Positions 17,376 through 26,147 of a stretch of 64,000 bases of DNA are shown in pieces. The stretch is taken from positions 135,435 through 199,434 of the forward strand of contig JAJEAN010000007.1 in the NCBI GenBank assembly GCA_022822725.1, read 5' to 3'. Numbering within the stretch: the first letter of the stretch is position 1; every line of letters starts with the position of its first letter. Source of the DNA: Candidatus Latescibacterota bacterium (GTDB taxonomy: Bacteria; JAAXHH01). The translations under genes were made by a program, and so were the position numbers. The notes under the pieces are model-generated. The model was not told where the DNA came from, made no database searches, and worked only from the letters and a program-made list of their open reading frames with translations.

Positions 17376-18322
17376 CGGCACAACCCGATTTGACGGTTAA
17401 CATCGGCGCGCTGGAACTGAGGAATCCCGTGCTCGCCGCATCGGGCACCTTCGGATACGGATCGGAATACGGCCGGTTCGTGGATCTCTCCGATTTCGGC
17501 GGCATCGTCACGAAAACGCTCACGCCCGAACCCTGGCCGGGCAATCCTCCGCCCCGGGCCGCGGAGACGGCCGCCGGCATGCTCAATTCCATCGGACTGC
17601 AGAACGTGGGCGTGGAGGCTTTCATCCGGGACAAGATGCCGTACCTGAGAAACGTGGACACCGCGCTGATCGTCAACGTGGGCGGAGGTCCTGTGGAGGA
17701 GTTTGTCTACGTGACCGAACGCCTGTCGGACTGCGAGGGCATCGATGCCCTGGAGATCAACATGTCCTGTCCGAACGTGTCCGGGGGCATGGACTTCAGC
17801 ACCGATCCAGGGCGCGCGGCGGAACTGGTATCCACGCTGCGCGGCATCACGGAACTGCCGCTCATCGCCAAACTCACCCCGAACGTTACGGACATCGGGG
17901 AGATCGCCCGCAGTGTCGAGGAAGCCGGCGCCGACGCCATATCGGCCATCAACACCCTTCGGGGCATGGCGGTGGACATCCGTACGCGCCGCCCCATGCT
18001 CGGTGCCGTCACGGGGGGGCTGTCGGGTCCGGCCATCAAGCCCGTGGCCGTCGCGGCGGTCTACCGGATCGCAAACGAGGTGGCCGTCCCGGTCATCGGC
18101 ATCGGCGGCATCATGAGCGGAGAAGACGCCGTGGAGTTCCTCGTGGCGGGCGCCACGGCCGTCCAGGTGGGCACGGCCACTTTCGTCGAACCCCACGCCG
18201 GACCATCCGTCGCGCGTACGCTGGCCGAATGGTGCGCGGCGTCGGACGTACCCTCGGTCCGCTCCCTGATCGGAAGCATACGAATCCCTTCACAAGAGGA
18301 AGCCCCATGTCACCGTTCGTAG
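17372..18322 (+). CDS. pyrD: Dihydroorotate dehydrogenase, class 1B catalytic subunit
   Basis: A 316-residue FMN enzyme oxidising dihydroorotate to orotate in pyrimidine synthesis, working with PyrK. The N-terminal NPVLAASGTFGYG, ALEINMSCPN with the active-site Cys of class 1 enzymes, GGLSGPAIKPVAV and the phosphate-binding GIGGIMSGEDAVEFL are all present. The start is GTG 17372, which overlaps the pyrK stop and has AGGAGG eight bases upstream. The 3' end overlaps pyrF by 16 bases, so pyrK-pyrD-pyrF form one translationally linked unit. Confidence 0.95.
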   Translation: MTAQPDLTVNIGALELRNPVLAASGTFGYGSEYGRFVDLSDFGGIVTKTLTPEPWPGNPPPRAAETAAGMLNSIGLQNVGVEAFIRDKMPYLRNVDTALIVNVGGGPVEEFVYVTERLSDCEGIDALEINMSCPNVSGGMDFSTDPGRAAELVSTLRGITELPLIAKLTPNVTDIGEIARSVEEAGADAISAINTLRGMAVDIRTRRPMLGAVTGGLSGPAIKPVAVAAVYRIANEVAVPVIGIGGIMSGEDAVEFLVAGATAVQVGTATFVEPHAGPSVARTLAEWCAASDVPSVRSLIGSIRIPSQEEAPCHRS

Positions 18323-19119
18323 GTAAATTGAACCGTGCCCGGTCCGCGGCGAACAGCCTGGTCTGCGTGGGGCTCGATCCGGACCTGGATCGGTTCCCGG
18401 AGCACCTCAGGTCGGAACCGGACGCGTTATTCGAATTCAATCGAACGATCATCGAGCACACGTCGGACCTCGTTTCAGCCTACAAGCTGAATATCGCGTT
18501 TTTCGAGGTCATGGGCTCCAGGGGCTACGAAGCGCTGGAGCGCACGCTCACGGTTATTCCGGATGGGGTCGTTGTCATCTGCGACTGCAAGCGGGGAGAC
18601 ATGGAGAACAGTGCCCGCATGTACGCGAAGGCGCTGTTCGAGCATTTCGGTTTCGACGCGGTGACCGTCAATCCCTACCAGGGACGGGATTCCGTAAAGC
18701 CCTTCCTGGACTACACCGACCGGGGGGTTTTCATCCTCTGCCTGACTTCCAACGAAAGCGCGCGGGAATTCCAGTACCTGTCCGTCAACGGACATCCCCT
18801 GTACCTGGAGGTAGCCGGCGCGGCAAGGTCGTGGAACACCACCCGGAACGCGGGCCTGGTCGTGGGAGCCACACAGGCGGAATCCCTGGCGGGCATCCGA
18901 GCCGTCGCCCCGGACATGCCCCTGCTGATACCCGGGATCGGCACCCAGGGCGGAGACCTGGAAACGGTCATCCGCGAAGGCGCCGACGAGAGCGGCGGCG
19001 GACTGCTCATCAATTCCTCCCGGAGCATCCTCTATGCCTCCGGCGGCCTAGACTTCGCCGAGTCCGCCCGGGCGGCCACCCAGCGGCTCCGGGATGAAAT
19101 AAACGACCTGCTGCCTTGA
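18307..19119 (+). CDS. pyrF: Orotidine 5'-phosphate decarboxylase
   Basis: A 270-residue PyrF of the longer bacterial group, which converts OMP to UMP, the last step of de novo pyrimidine synthesis. SLVCVGLDPDLDRFP opens the barrel, and DCKRGDMENSARMYA (about residues 97-111) carries the catalytic Asp-x-Lys-x-x-Asp set. LLIPGIGTQGGD contains the phosphate-binding loop. The ATG at 18307 lies within the end of pyrD and has GAGGAAG just upstream. It completes a pyrK-pyrD-pyrF operon. Confidence 0.95.
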   Translation: MSPFVGKLNRARSAANSLVCVGLDPDLDRFPEHLRSEPDALFEFNRTIIEHTSDLVSAYKLNIAFFEVMGSRGYEALERTLTVIPDGVVVICDCKRGDMENSARMYAKALFEHFGFDAVTVNPYQGRDSVKPFLDYTDRGVFILCLTSNESAREFQYLSVNGHPLYLEVAGAARSWNTTRNAGLVVGATQAESLAGIRAVAPDMPLLIPGIGTQGGDLETVIREGADESGGGLLINSSRSILYASGGLDFAESARAATQRLRDEINDLLP

Positions 19120-19177
19120 ATGAACGCCCCGGACGTCGGAGGGTAGTCACGGGAATCACCTCAAGGACCGGAGACCG

Positions 19178-19849
19178 ATGCGGAACCGAACCGACCCGAC
19201 CGGGCGGTCCAGGCAGACCAGGCAGGCCAGGCAGACCGGGCAGTCCGAGCGCATCGAGCGGTCCGTGCGTACCGGGCGGTCAAGGCGGGCCGGGGACATG
19301 GAGACGAACTTCGAGGTCCGCAGCTTCGATGCGGAGATCACGAAGGAAGCGTACGACCGGCTGCCCAAGCTGCCCCTCTACTTCGTCCTGGACAACCTGC
19401 GCAGCGCATTCAACGTGGGCTCCATTTTTCGGACCTGCGATATCCTCCGGGTGAAGGGCCTTTTCCTGTGCGGATACACGGCCCGCCCGCCCCATGCGAA
19501 ACTGGAGAAGACCGCCCTGGGTACCATCGATTACGTCCCCTGGCGTTACTTCGAGACGGCCGTCGATGCAGTCGACTGCCTGAAAGATCGCGGTATCACG
19601 GTGTGGGCCGCGGAAACCACATCGGAGTCGGTCTCGTACGCCGCCGCGGTATTTCCGGACGAACTGGCCATAGTACTCGGCAACGAGGCGCTCGGTGTGA
19701 GCCGGAGCGTGCTGGAGCGTTGCGACGGCCTGGTCGAAATCCCCACGCGGGGCTACAAGAACTCACTGAACGTGGCGTCCGCCTGCGCCGTTCTGGGATT
19801 CAAGGCGCTGGAGACCATGGAAGGGGCTCGAAGCGATTCGGGCGGATGA
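19178..19849 (+). CDS. TrmH/SpoU-family RNA 2'-O-methyltransferase with a repeat-encoded N-terminal extension
   Basis: A SPOUT-fold RNA ribose methyltransferase of 223 residues. The three family motifs are visible: NVGSIFRTCD, ELAIVLGNEALGVS and SLNVASACAVLGFKALE. The first 40 residues are rich in Arg, Gln, Thr and Gly and are encoded by 9-base repeats. The conserved part begins at Met41 (19298). ATG 19178 has a GGAG four bases upstream, while 19298 has a poor ribosome binding site, so the long form may really be made. The target nucleotide, tRNA or rRNA, cannot be told. It follows pyrF by 58 bases. Confidence 0.85.
   Translation: MRNRTDPTGRSRQTRQARQTGQSERIERSVRTGRSRRAGDMETNFEVRSFDAEITKEAYDRLPKLPLYFVLDNLRSAFNVGSIFRTCDILRVKGLFLCGYTARPPHAKLEKTALGTIDYVPWRYFETAVDAVDCLKDRGITVWAAETTSESVSYAAAVFPDELAIVLGNEALGVSRSVLERCDGLVEIPTRGYKNSLNVASACAVLGFKALETMEGARSDSGG
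19188..19285 (+). repeat. 9-bp repeats at the 5' end of the TrmH-family gene
   Basis: Units such as CAGGCAGAC, CAGGCAGGC and CGGGCGGTC repeat in a 9-base rhythm and encode an Arg/Gln/Thr/Gly-rich extension if translated from 19178. Confidence 0.7.
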
Positions 19850-19859
19850 CGCGGAAGGG

Positions 19860-20651
19860 TTACGGGTCGCTCGACCAGGTCTTCTTGCCGACGAAGAACG
19901 GTCCGAGCGAATCGATGTACAGTGCGGTCTGCTGGGTCTTGCGCATGTCCTGAACGACCCGCGACAGCGGGTAGAGATCCTTTCCGATAAGCCCGATGAC
20001 GAAGTCGTTGTCGGCCTCGTCCAGCCCGTAGCAGGCCAGGCGGATATCGTGGGCGAAGTCGGCCCGGCCATAGGCCCGCCCGATGTGCGCGTGCTCCATC
20101 AGGATCTGTCGCTGTTCCTTGTGTTCCAGTCGCGCGAAGGCGCCGTTGCGCCGCAACGGGTACCAGATGGCCCAGGGCCAGTCGGGGTTGAGCACGGTGT
20201 TGCGCGGCCGGTGGATGAGCGATTCCATAAGATCCGGCTCGTATCCCATGGAGTAGGTCCTGCCGAGCATCGTCATGGACCCGCGGCGTTCCAGGACATC
20301 GAAAGGCCGTTCCGCCAGCAGGTTCCGGACATCGGTTACGAAGGTATCGGGATCTTCGGCGAGAAACAGCACGCCGATGCCCAGGGGATCGTTGACATCG
20401 AGGTACACCGCGGCGTCCAGGCCGGCATCCCTGAGCCCGGCGGCGATGTCGCCTGCCATGGTCCGGGTCTGCCGAGGCTGACCAGGCTGGCCAGGCTGAC
20501 CAGGCTGACCAGGCTGACCGGCGGATCCTGTTCCGGGCAGGGTGAACACGTTGAGCTGCATGTACAGCCGCGTTTCGGCCGTCTGGGGTTGTCCGTCGAC
20601 GGGCGCTCCGTGTTCAAGGATGTCGGGGGTTTTCCCGGATTCTTCGCTCAC
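19860..20651 (-). CDS. hemQ: Chlorite dismutase-family heme protein, probable coproheme decarboxylase
   Basis: A 263-residue member of the chlorite dismutase family. The position next to hemH and the segments WAIWYPLRRN, ILMEHAHIGRAYG and CYGLDEADNDFVIGL fit HemQ, which decarboxylates coproheme to heme b. The Tyr of WYP is a plausible counterpart of the HemQ catalytic Tyr, and a His in MEHAHIG is the likely proximal ligand. The start is GTG 20651, preceded by GGGAAG. Between a first strand (TRLYMQLNVFTLP) and AGDIAAGLRDAG lies a run of Gln-Pro-Gly repeats of minisatellite origin. The gene is divergent from hemH. HemQ rather than another family member is inference from context. Confidence 0.75.
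   Translation of the reverse strand: MSEESGKTPDILEHGAPVDGQPQTAETRLYMQLNVFTLPGTGSAGQPGQPGQPGQPGQPRQTRTMAGDIAAGLRDAGLDAAVYLDVNDPLGIGVLFLAEDPDTFVTDVRNLLAERPFDVLERRGSMTMLGRTYSMGYEPDLMESLIHRPRNTVLNPDWPWAIWYPLRRNGAFARLEHKEQRQILMEHAHIGRAYGRADFAHDIRLACYGLDEADNDFVIGLIGKDLYPLSRVVQDMRKTQQTALYIDSLGPFFVGKKTWSSDP
20470..20520 (-). repeat. 9-bp in-frame repeat (Gln-Pro-Gly) in hemQ
   Basis: CCAGGCTGA-type units on the forward strand give five Gln-Pro-Gly-like triplets in the reverse-strand protein, in a loop near the N-terminus. Confidence 0.8.
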
Positions 20652-20690
20652 TGCACTTCCCTGTTGCGTAATCCGCGAAATCACGCGAAA

Positions 20691-20718
20691 TTCCGATGGA
20701 TCCGGCCTTGCGTATATT
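20691..20718 (+). promoter_or_regulatory. Weak candidate promoter for hemH
   Basis: TATATT (20713-20718) is a good -10. The -35 candidate TTCCGA (20691-20696), 16 bases upstream, is poor. Transcription from it would begin near 20725, ahead of the hemH start. Confidence 0.35.
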
Positions 20719-20770
20719 ACGGACGCGCCGGAAGAATGGCAAGGAAATACTAGGTCAGCACACCATGCAC

Positions 20771-20778
20771 GGAGGAAG
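20771..20778 (+). promoter_or_regulatory. Ribosome binding site choosing a TTG start for hemH
   Basis: GGAGGAAG lies just before TTG 20783, at ideal distance, and after the in-frame ATG 20765, which therefore cannot use it. Confidence 0.6.
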
Positions 20779-20782
20779 TCCT

Positions 20783-21790
20783 TTGAACTATGACGCACTG
20801 CTCCTGGTATCCTTCGGAGGCCCCGAAGGACCGGACGAAGTCATCCCCTTCCTCGAGCGCGTGCTCAAGGGCCGGCGCGTCCCCCGGGAACGGATGATGG
20901 AGGTCGCGGAACATTACCGTCATTTCGGCGGGGTAAGCCCGATCAACAGCCATAACCGTGCGCTGATCTCCGCCCTGGAGGAGGCGTTGGACGCCCGTGG
21001 CCTTTCCCTGCCGGTCTACTGGGGTAACCGGAACTGGCATCCCCTGCTTCCGGATACGGTCGGGCGCATGGCCGAGGACGGGATTCAGCGGGCGCTGGCC
21101 TTTGTCACGTCTCCCTACAGTTCCTGGTCCAATTGCAGGCAATACCTGGAGAACATCGAGGATGCGCGGCACGAAGCGGGGGCCGGCGCACCGGCGATCG
21201 AGAAAATCAGGCCCTTTTTCAATCATCCCGGATTCATCGAAACGATGGCGGCGCACGTTCGCTCCGCCCTGGACCGCCTGCCGGAGGAACGCCGTTCACG
21301 GGCGCACCTCGTTTACACCGCCCACAGCATACCCCTGGCCATGGCCGGCGGCTGTGCCTATGAAGCACAGCTCCGCGAAGCGTCCCGGCTCATCAGCGGG
21401 TGCGTGGGCGCGTCCTCCTGGGCGCTGACCTTCCAGAGCCGCAGCGGTCCGCCTGCCCAGCCCTGGCTGGAACCCGACGTCTGCGACTACATCAGGTTGT
21501 TCTACGAAACGGACGCGGCCGCTCGCGATATCGTGGTGGTCCCCGTGGGATTCATCTCGGACCATATGGAGGTGGTCTACGATCTGGACGTGGAAACACG
21601 GGCCTGCTGCGATGAACTCGGGGTGCGCATGGTCCGGGCGCAAACGGCGGGGACCCATCCCCGCTTCGTGGATATGATCGTGGAGCTCGTCGAAGAGCGG
21701 CTGTTCCCGTCGGCGGTCCGGCCGGTCGTCGGCGACCTGGGGCCCTGGCCCGATCAATGTCCGCCGGACTGCTGTCCTATCGGCAGATAG
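20783..21790 (+). CDS. hemH: Ferrochelatase, probably coproporphyrin type
   Basis: A 335-residue ferrochelatase that inserts Fe(II) into the porphyrin ring. NYDALLLVSFGGPEGPDEV at the N-terminus and the catalytic-His segment YTAHSIPLAMA are characteristic. VVVPVGFISDHMEVVYDLD contains the second conserved block. The N-terminal sequence is most like coproporphyrin ferrochelatases of the actinobacterial kind, which agrees with a hemQ neighbour. The tail CPPDCCP holds three closely spaced Cys that could take part in an iron-sulfur site; this is inference. TTG 20783 is preferred over ATG 20765 because of the ribosome binding site between them. Confidence 0.9.
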   Translation: MNYDALLLVSFGGPEGPDEVIPFLERVLKGRRVPRERMMEVAEHYRHFGGVSPINSHNRALISALEEALDARGLSLPVYWGNRNWHPLLPDTVGRMAEDGIQRALAFVTSPYSSWSNCRQYLENIEDARHEAGAGAPAIEKIRPFFNHPGFIETMAAHVRSALDRLPEERRSRAHLVYTAHSIPLAMAGGCAYEAQLREASRLISGCVGASSWALTFQSRSGPPAQPWLEPDVCDYIRLFYETDAAARDIVVVPVGFISDHMEVVYDLDVETRACCDELGVRMVRAQTAGTHPRFVDMIVELVEERLFPSAVRPVVGDLGPWPDQCPPDCCPIGR

Positions 21791-21815
21791 TGCAGCGGCG
21801 GCGTGCCAATTTTCC

Positions 21816-22850
21816 TCAGCCGGTAAGTCCCCAACGGTCCATGGGCACGGTGGAACGCACCCGGCGCATGCCCGCATCGGCGAACCGGCCGAAAGCCTCC
21901 TCCGTCTCTTCGGTGAAATCGATTACACCGGGCACGACGACCGGCGAGGTACAGTCCTCCAGCAGGCAGACGCGCGGGATCATGGACGGATTGCGGGCGG
22001 CGAACTCCGACCGGAGATCCTCCACCGTCCACGCCACGCAATGGCTTTTGGCCTGCCCGGCCACGATGACGACGTCGAAGGTCATCAGGTGGTCGACCAG
22101 CGGGGTGTTCTTCACCCCCACCGGGCGGCCTTCGGCATCTTCCACCACTTCGGGGCGCAACGCGGAGTAGTTTTCCGTCAGGGCATGGTTCCCCTTGATC
22201 TCGAAGCGCGTCTGCCGGACCCGGGCGATGCCGTGAAAGAACACGGCCTCCTCCACGGCGGACACCAGGGCGTGGCCAATCCCCCCGAGCATGGCGTGGT
22301 ACGGCCAGATCATGAGGGGATACTTGCCGTCCCGCGTGAGGCGCCGGACGTAATGCAATGCGTAGGCGGAAAGGTCGACCCGATTGCCGTACCAGTCCTC
22401 CACGGCCGGATTGACCCGCCAGGTTCCCGCTTCCAAGTCGTCCGGGGTGATGATGGTCTCTCCCCCGATGGGATGTCCGCCGTCCCGGTCTATCCAGAAA
22501 ACCGGATGGAAGACCTGCTGGGCCGTGTGGGTGTCCAGCGTGGGGATGATCTCGGTGATGGACTGGAGATTACGGTAGATGAAGGCGCATAGCCGCTTGT
22601 TGTCCTCCACCGCGCCCCGGCCGCTCCGGCCTCCCACGAAGAGCTCGAACTCGGGGAGACAGAAAGTGTTCTGGCAGTCAACCAGGAGCAGCGCGGTGCG
22701 GCATTCATCTTCCACCGAGGGTCGGATGCCGTGTTCCGCCGCCCAGTTGCGGGCATCGACCGCCCGTTCTGCGTAGGGGACGCGCCAGCAGGTCTCGGCG
22801 GATTCTGCCCGGAAGTGGGGCGGCACTTCGCCGGGTGGTCTAAAGTGCAT
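21816..22850 (-). CDS. Isochorismatase-fold cysteine hydrolase, probable nicotinamidase
   Basis: A 344-residue hydrolase of the isochorismatase/nicotinamidase superfamily. The Asp-Lys-Cys triad can be placed: Asp in LLLVDCQNTF, Lys in FEIKGNHALTENYS and Cys in AGQAKSHCVAWTV. It is longer than the usual 180-220 residues because of an N-terminal arm and inserted loops. Its ATG lies inside the end of nadE (11-base overlap). That position suggests it deamidates nicotinamide to nicotinate for NAD salvage. Alternative substrates are possible because the metal-site His residues are less certain. Confidence 0.75.
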   Translation of the reverse strand: MHFRPPGEVPPHFRAESAETCWRVPYAERAVDARNWAAEHGIRPSVEDECRTALLLVDCQNTFCLPEFELFVGGRSGRGAVEDNKRLCAFIYRNLQSITEIIPTLDTHTAQQVFHPVFWIDRDGGHPIGGETIITPDDLEAGTWRVNPAVEDWYGNRVDLSAYALHYVRRLTRDGKYPLMIWPYHAMLGGIGHALVSAVEEAVFFHGIARVRQTRFEIKGNHALTENYSALRPEVVEDAEGRPVGVKNTPLVDHLMTFDVVIVAGQAKSHCVAWTVEDLRSEFAARNPSMIPRVCLLEDCTSPVVVPGVIDFTEETEEAFGRFADAGMRRVRSTVPMDRWGLTG

Positions 22851-24885
22851 CGGGGATGCGTTCCAGGTCCGCCAGCCAGGCTGCCGGCGACGCATCGGAC
22901 GGCATCCGCCAGTCGCCGCGGGGGGAGATGCAGGTCATGCCGACCTTGGGTCCTTCGGGCAGGCAGTTGCGTTTGAACTGGTTCTGGAAGAACCGGACGA
23001 TGAAGACGCGAAGCCATGCCTTGATTTCAGGGAGTCCGTACTTTCCCTTGAAGGCGTGCAGTGCCATCCGGGCTATCCGGGAAGGCGTGAAGCCGAAACG
23101 CAGGAAGTAGTAGATGAAGAAGTCGTGCAGCTCGTAGGGACCGATCTCTTCTTCGGTTTTCTGTGCGATCTCGCGATCGGTCGGGGGCAGCAGTTCCGGC
23201 GAGATGGGCGTGTCGAGGATGTCCAGCAGCACGCCGCGGACCTCCGGCTCCTCCTCGAAGACCACGTCGGCCGTCCAGTTGATCAGGTAGGAAATGAGGG
23301 TCTTGGGAATCCCGGCGTTGACCCCGTAATGGCTGGCGTGGTCGCCGAACATGGTGCACCAGCCCAGCGCCAGTTCCGAGAGGTCTCCCGTACCGAGCAC
23401 GATGCCTCTGACCTGGGCGGCCGTGGCGAGCTCCTCCAGCTTACGCGTCCATGCCTGGGTATTCTCGTAGACCAGGTCGTGCTTGTCCTCCGAATGCTCG
23501 ATGTCCGCGAAGAACTTCCGAACGGCGGGTTTGATGTCGATCTCGCGGAACGTGGCGCCGACGGCACGAATCAAGGCGCAGGCGTTCGTGTAGGTCCGCT
23601 CCGTGGTGCCCAGTCCCGGCATGGTCAGGGCCACGATGCGGGACCTGGGCAGATCGAGCAGGTCCATGGTGTGCACCGCCACGTTCAGGGCGTGGGTCGA
23701 ATCCTGGCCGCCGGAGACCGCCACGACGACGCGACGGGCGTCTTCGGGCAGCGATCTGAGCTTGGTCGCCAGTCCCGTGGACTGGATCATGAAGACCTCG
23801 CGGCACCGCTGGCTGCGTTCCGCCGGATTCTGGGGAACGAAAGGATGTGCGGGTATGTCTCGATGGAAGGTCTGATGCTCCGCACTGTTCCCCTGGGAAG
23901 CCTCCGTATCCGCAGCCCCGGCCCCGGCCTGACCGGGCCGGAAGCCCGGCAATGAGACGGACCGCCAGGATGACTTGTAGTCCATGGCGTTCTGCCGGAA
24001 CGAGCCCTGGACGCCGCGCTCCAGCACCAGCGCTTCCACGTCCACGTCCGCCGTGATGCAGGTCCCGTCCAGTTGAAAGCGTTCCGTTTTCGCCAGCATG
24101 TAACCGCGTTCGGCGATGAACCCGTGGCCGTCCCAGACCACGTCCATGGTCGATTCCCCGAAGCCCGCCGCGGCGTACATGTGTACGGCCTCGTTGCGTC
24201 CCGAGGAGGCCAGGATGAGGTCCTCGCGGTACTGCGCCTTGCCGATGACGATGTTCGACGCGGAAAGATTGGCGAGAATGGTCGCCCCTGCCAGCGCCGC
24301 CCGGCTGGCCGGCGGAACCGGCACCCAGTCGTCTTCGCAGATCGTCGGGTAGATCACCACCCTGGGATCATCCGTGCGCAGGAGCACGTCGGGTCCGAAA
24401 GGCGCCTCCCGGCCGCAGAGGGATACGGTATCCGACTGCGCCTCAGCCGCCCGGGCGAAGTAACGCGTCTCGTAGAATTCGCGGTACTGTGGAAGGTAGG
24501 TCTTGGGCGTTACCACCCGGATCTTCCCGCGGCTGCAGGTAACCGCGACGTTGAAGACCGCGTGGTCCAGCCGCAGCGGCATGCCGAAGCTGAAGGCCAG
24601 ATCGAGCCCCTCCGTGCGGTCGAGCAACGCTTCCAGGCCCTCCAGGGCGCCTTCCAGCAGCGCCTGGGAGTGGAAGAGGTCGGCGCAGGTATAGCCGGTG
24701 AGACTCAGTTCGGGGAAAAGGACGTAGGAAGCCCCCTGCTTCCCGGCCGCTTCAATCAGCTCGAGGTGATGGGCCACGTTCTCAGCGGGATCGCCCACGC
24801 GTATGCGGGGTATGGCGATGGCCAGGCGGACGAAGCCGTGGCTGCGAATGTCGAGGAACTGGTCGGGTGAGAACTTCGGGTCCAT
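22840..24885 (-). CDS. nadE: Glutamine-dependent NAD+ synthetase
   Basis: A 681-residue two-domain enzyme that turns nicotinate adenine dinucleotide into NAD+. The N-terminal nitrilase-type glutaminase has Glu59 (FPELSLTGY), Lys128 (TPKTYLPQYREFYE) and Cys183 (ICEDDW). The C-terminal synthetase has the pyrophosphatase loop SGGQDST near residue 391, plus LVYENTQAWTRK and GTGDLSELALGW. Length matches mycobacterial-type NadE (about 680 residues). ATG 24885 is chosen by alignment of that N-terminus; ATG 24894 or GTG 24924 are possible. A linker of about 40 residues after PGFRPGQAG is Ala/Gly-rich. Confidence 0.95.
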   Translation of the reverse strand: MDPKFSPDQFLDIRSHGFVRLAIAIPRIRVGDPAENVAHHLELIEAAGKQGASYVLFPELSLTGYTCADLFHSQALLEGALEGLEALLDRTEGLDLAFSFGMPLRLDHAVFNVAVTCSRGKIRVVTPKTYLPQYREFYETRYFARAAEAQSDTVSLCGREAPFGPDVLLRTDDPRVVIYPTICEDDWVPVPPASRAALAGATILANLSASNIVIGKAQYREDLILASSGRNEAVHMYAAAGFGESTMDVVWDGHGFIAERGYMLAKTERFQLDGTCITADVDVEALVLERGVQGSFRQNAMDYKSSWRSVSLPGFRPGQAGAGAADTEASQGNSAEHQTFHRDIPAHPFVPQNPAERSQRCREVFMIQSTGLATKLRSLPEDARRVVVAVSGGQDSTHALNVAVHTMDLLDLPRSRIVALTMPGLGTTERTYTNACALIRAVGATFREIDIKPAVRKFFADIEHSEDKHDLVYENTQAWTRKLEELATAAQVRGIVLGTGDLSELALGWCTMFGDHASHYGVNAGIPKTLISYLINWTADVVFEEEPEVRGVLLDILDTPISPELLPPTDREIAQKTEEEIGPYELHDFFIYYFLRFGFTPSRIARMALHAFKGKYGLPEIKAWLRVFIVRFFQNQFKRNCLPEGPKVGMTCISPRGDWRMPSDASPAAWLADLERIPDAL

Positions 24886-25031
24886 GGCCACCATATCTCT
24901 CGGCGATTCCGTGCGAACAGGCACGGTCCGGCACGCTGACAGTCACGAAAAAGATAAGGCCATTGCGACTGGACAGGCAAGACGCAATTTCCGGCGCGCC
25001 AACGCCGGCGCACCAACGGGTTCGGGGGCCG

Positions 25032-25904
25032 TCAATCCTTCTCGATCAACCGGCCCTTCGCGTCATGGCCGACCACGACGGTGTCCAGGCCCTGCTTCCT
25101 TCTGCGCATCCGGTCCCGGTACCGCAGGGGCATTTCCCGCCGGCGCCAGGCGAGGAATCCCCGTTCCTGCCGGTCCCGGTTCCGAAGGGACGGCGGCGCC
25201 GGTATGGCGATAGTCCCATGGGTAATGGCGGTCTTATTGCGGGACAGGGCGACGATTTCCCCTTTGCTCACGACCAGGGTGACGCCGACGTTGGCTTCGA
25301 CGATGGGCACGCCGTTCTCCCTTGCCCGGGCGAGCACGGCCCGGTCCTGGGCGCGGGCCGTCGACCCGAAGGAGGGAATGAGCAGGTACCGGGCGCCGTC
25401 GAGCACTGGTATGCGGGCGATATCCGGGTTCCACCGGTCGTTGCAGATTACCATGCCGGCTCGTCCGAAGGGGGTGTGGAAGGCGCGGCTTCGCTTGCCG
25501 AGGCGATTGAACCACCACGAACGGTGATGGCCCTCGGCCAGTTGCATCTTGTGGTACTTGCCGCGCAGCCGTCCCCGGTGGTCGAGGAATACCGCGCAGT
25601 TGTAGACTTGGCCACCGATCCACTCGGCGAGACCGAACGCAAGACACATGTTCAGCGAACGCGCGAGCTCCCGGAACCGCCCGATGACCGGGCTGCGCAT
25701 GGTGAGCGAGACGCGTTTCATTTCCTCCGGCGGGATTTCGCCGTCGATGATCTCGTTGACCACGTAGCCTTCCAGCACGCCTTCCGGTGCGACGGCGAGT
25801 TCGGCCCCACCGGCCGCGGCCTCGCGGAACATCTCTTCCAGCCGGGCCGCGTTCCCCTGCAGGTCCAGCTTGACCGGTTTGAACGAAAGCGCCGCGACAC
25901 GCAC
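25032..25904 (-). CDS. Carbon-nitrogen hydrolase (nitrilase superfamily)
   Basis: A nitrilase-fold amidase of about 290 residues. The Glu-Lys-Cys triad is visible in APEGVLEGY, GKYHKMQL and VICNDRW. The domain begins at VRVAALSFKPVK. A strong promoter centred near 25980 makes any start above about 25960 unlikely; GTG 25904 is chosen, though a CTG at 25916 has a better placed GGAGG, and ATG 26024 would extend the frame. The C-terminus is Arg-rich. It is upstream of nadE on the same strand, 146 bases apart. The substrate is unknown; omega-amidase, carbamoylase or a glutaminase role are open. Confidence 0.75.
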   Translation of the reverse strand: MRVAALSFKPVKLDLQGNAARLEEMFREAAAGGAELAVAPEGVLEGYVVNEIIDGEIPPEEMKRVSLTMRSPVIGRFRELARSLNMCLAFGLAEWIGGQVYNCAVFLDHRGRLRGKYHKMQLAEGHHRSWWFNRLGKRSRAFHTPFGRAGMVICNDRWNPDIARIPVLDGARYLLIPSFGSTARAQDRAVLARARENGVPIVEANVGVTLVVSKGEIVALSRNKTAITHGTIAIPAPPSLRNRDRQERGFLAWRRREMPLRYRDRMRRRKQGLDTVVVGHDAKGRLIEKD

Positions 25905-25967
25905 GTCTCTGAACAGGTTCCGCCTCCAGATTACAGGCCAGAAGCATTGCGGATTTGCAACTGACTC

Positions 25968-25997
25968 AATATATTGCGCCCGATCGCATCGATGCAA
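25968..25997 (-). promoter_or_regulatory. Promoter for the nitrilase-nadE-nicotinamidase run
   Basis: On the reverse strand TTGCAT (25992-25997) and TATATT (25968-25973) are 18 bases apart, giving a start near 25961. Confidence 0.6.
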
Positions 25998-26050
25998 CGG
26001 TTGCATTATCTGCCCGCGTTCCATACACGGAACGTGGGTACATTCCGATC

Positions 26051-26094
26051 ACCGAACCGGGCCGTACCGAGCCGGGCCGTACCGAGCCGGGCAT
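26051..26094. repeat. 15-bp repeat upstream of queC
   Basis: CCGTACCGAGCCGGG occurs twice in full (26062, 26077), with a partial copy before it. The array lies between divergent genes. Confidence 0.75.
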
Positions 26095-26147
26095 CTGGAT
26101 CGTTTGCAGGTTTTGACGCCGTACATTTCCTGATGGAAGGGACCGCC

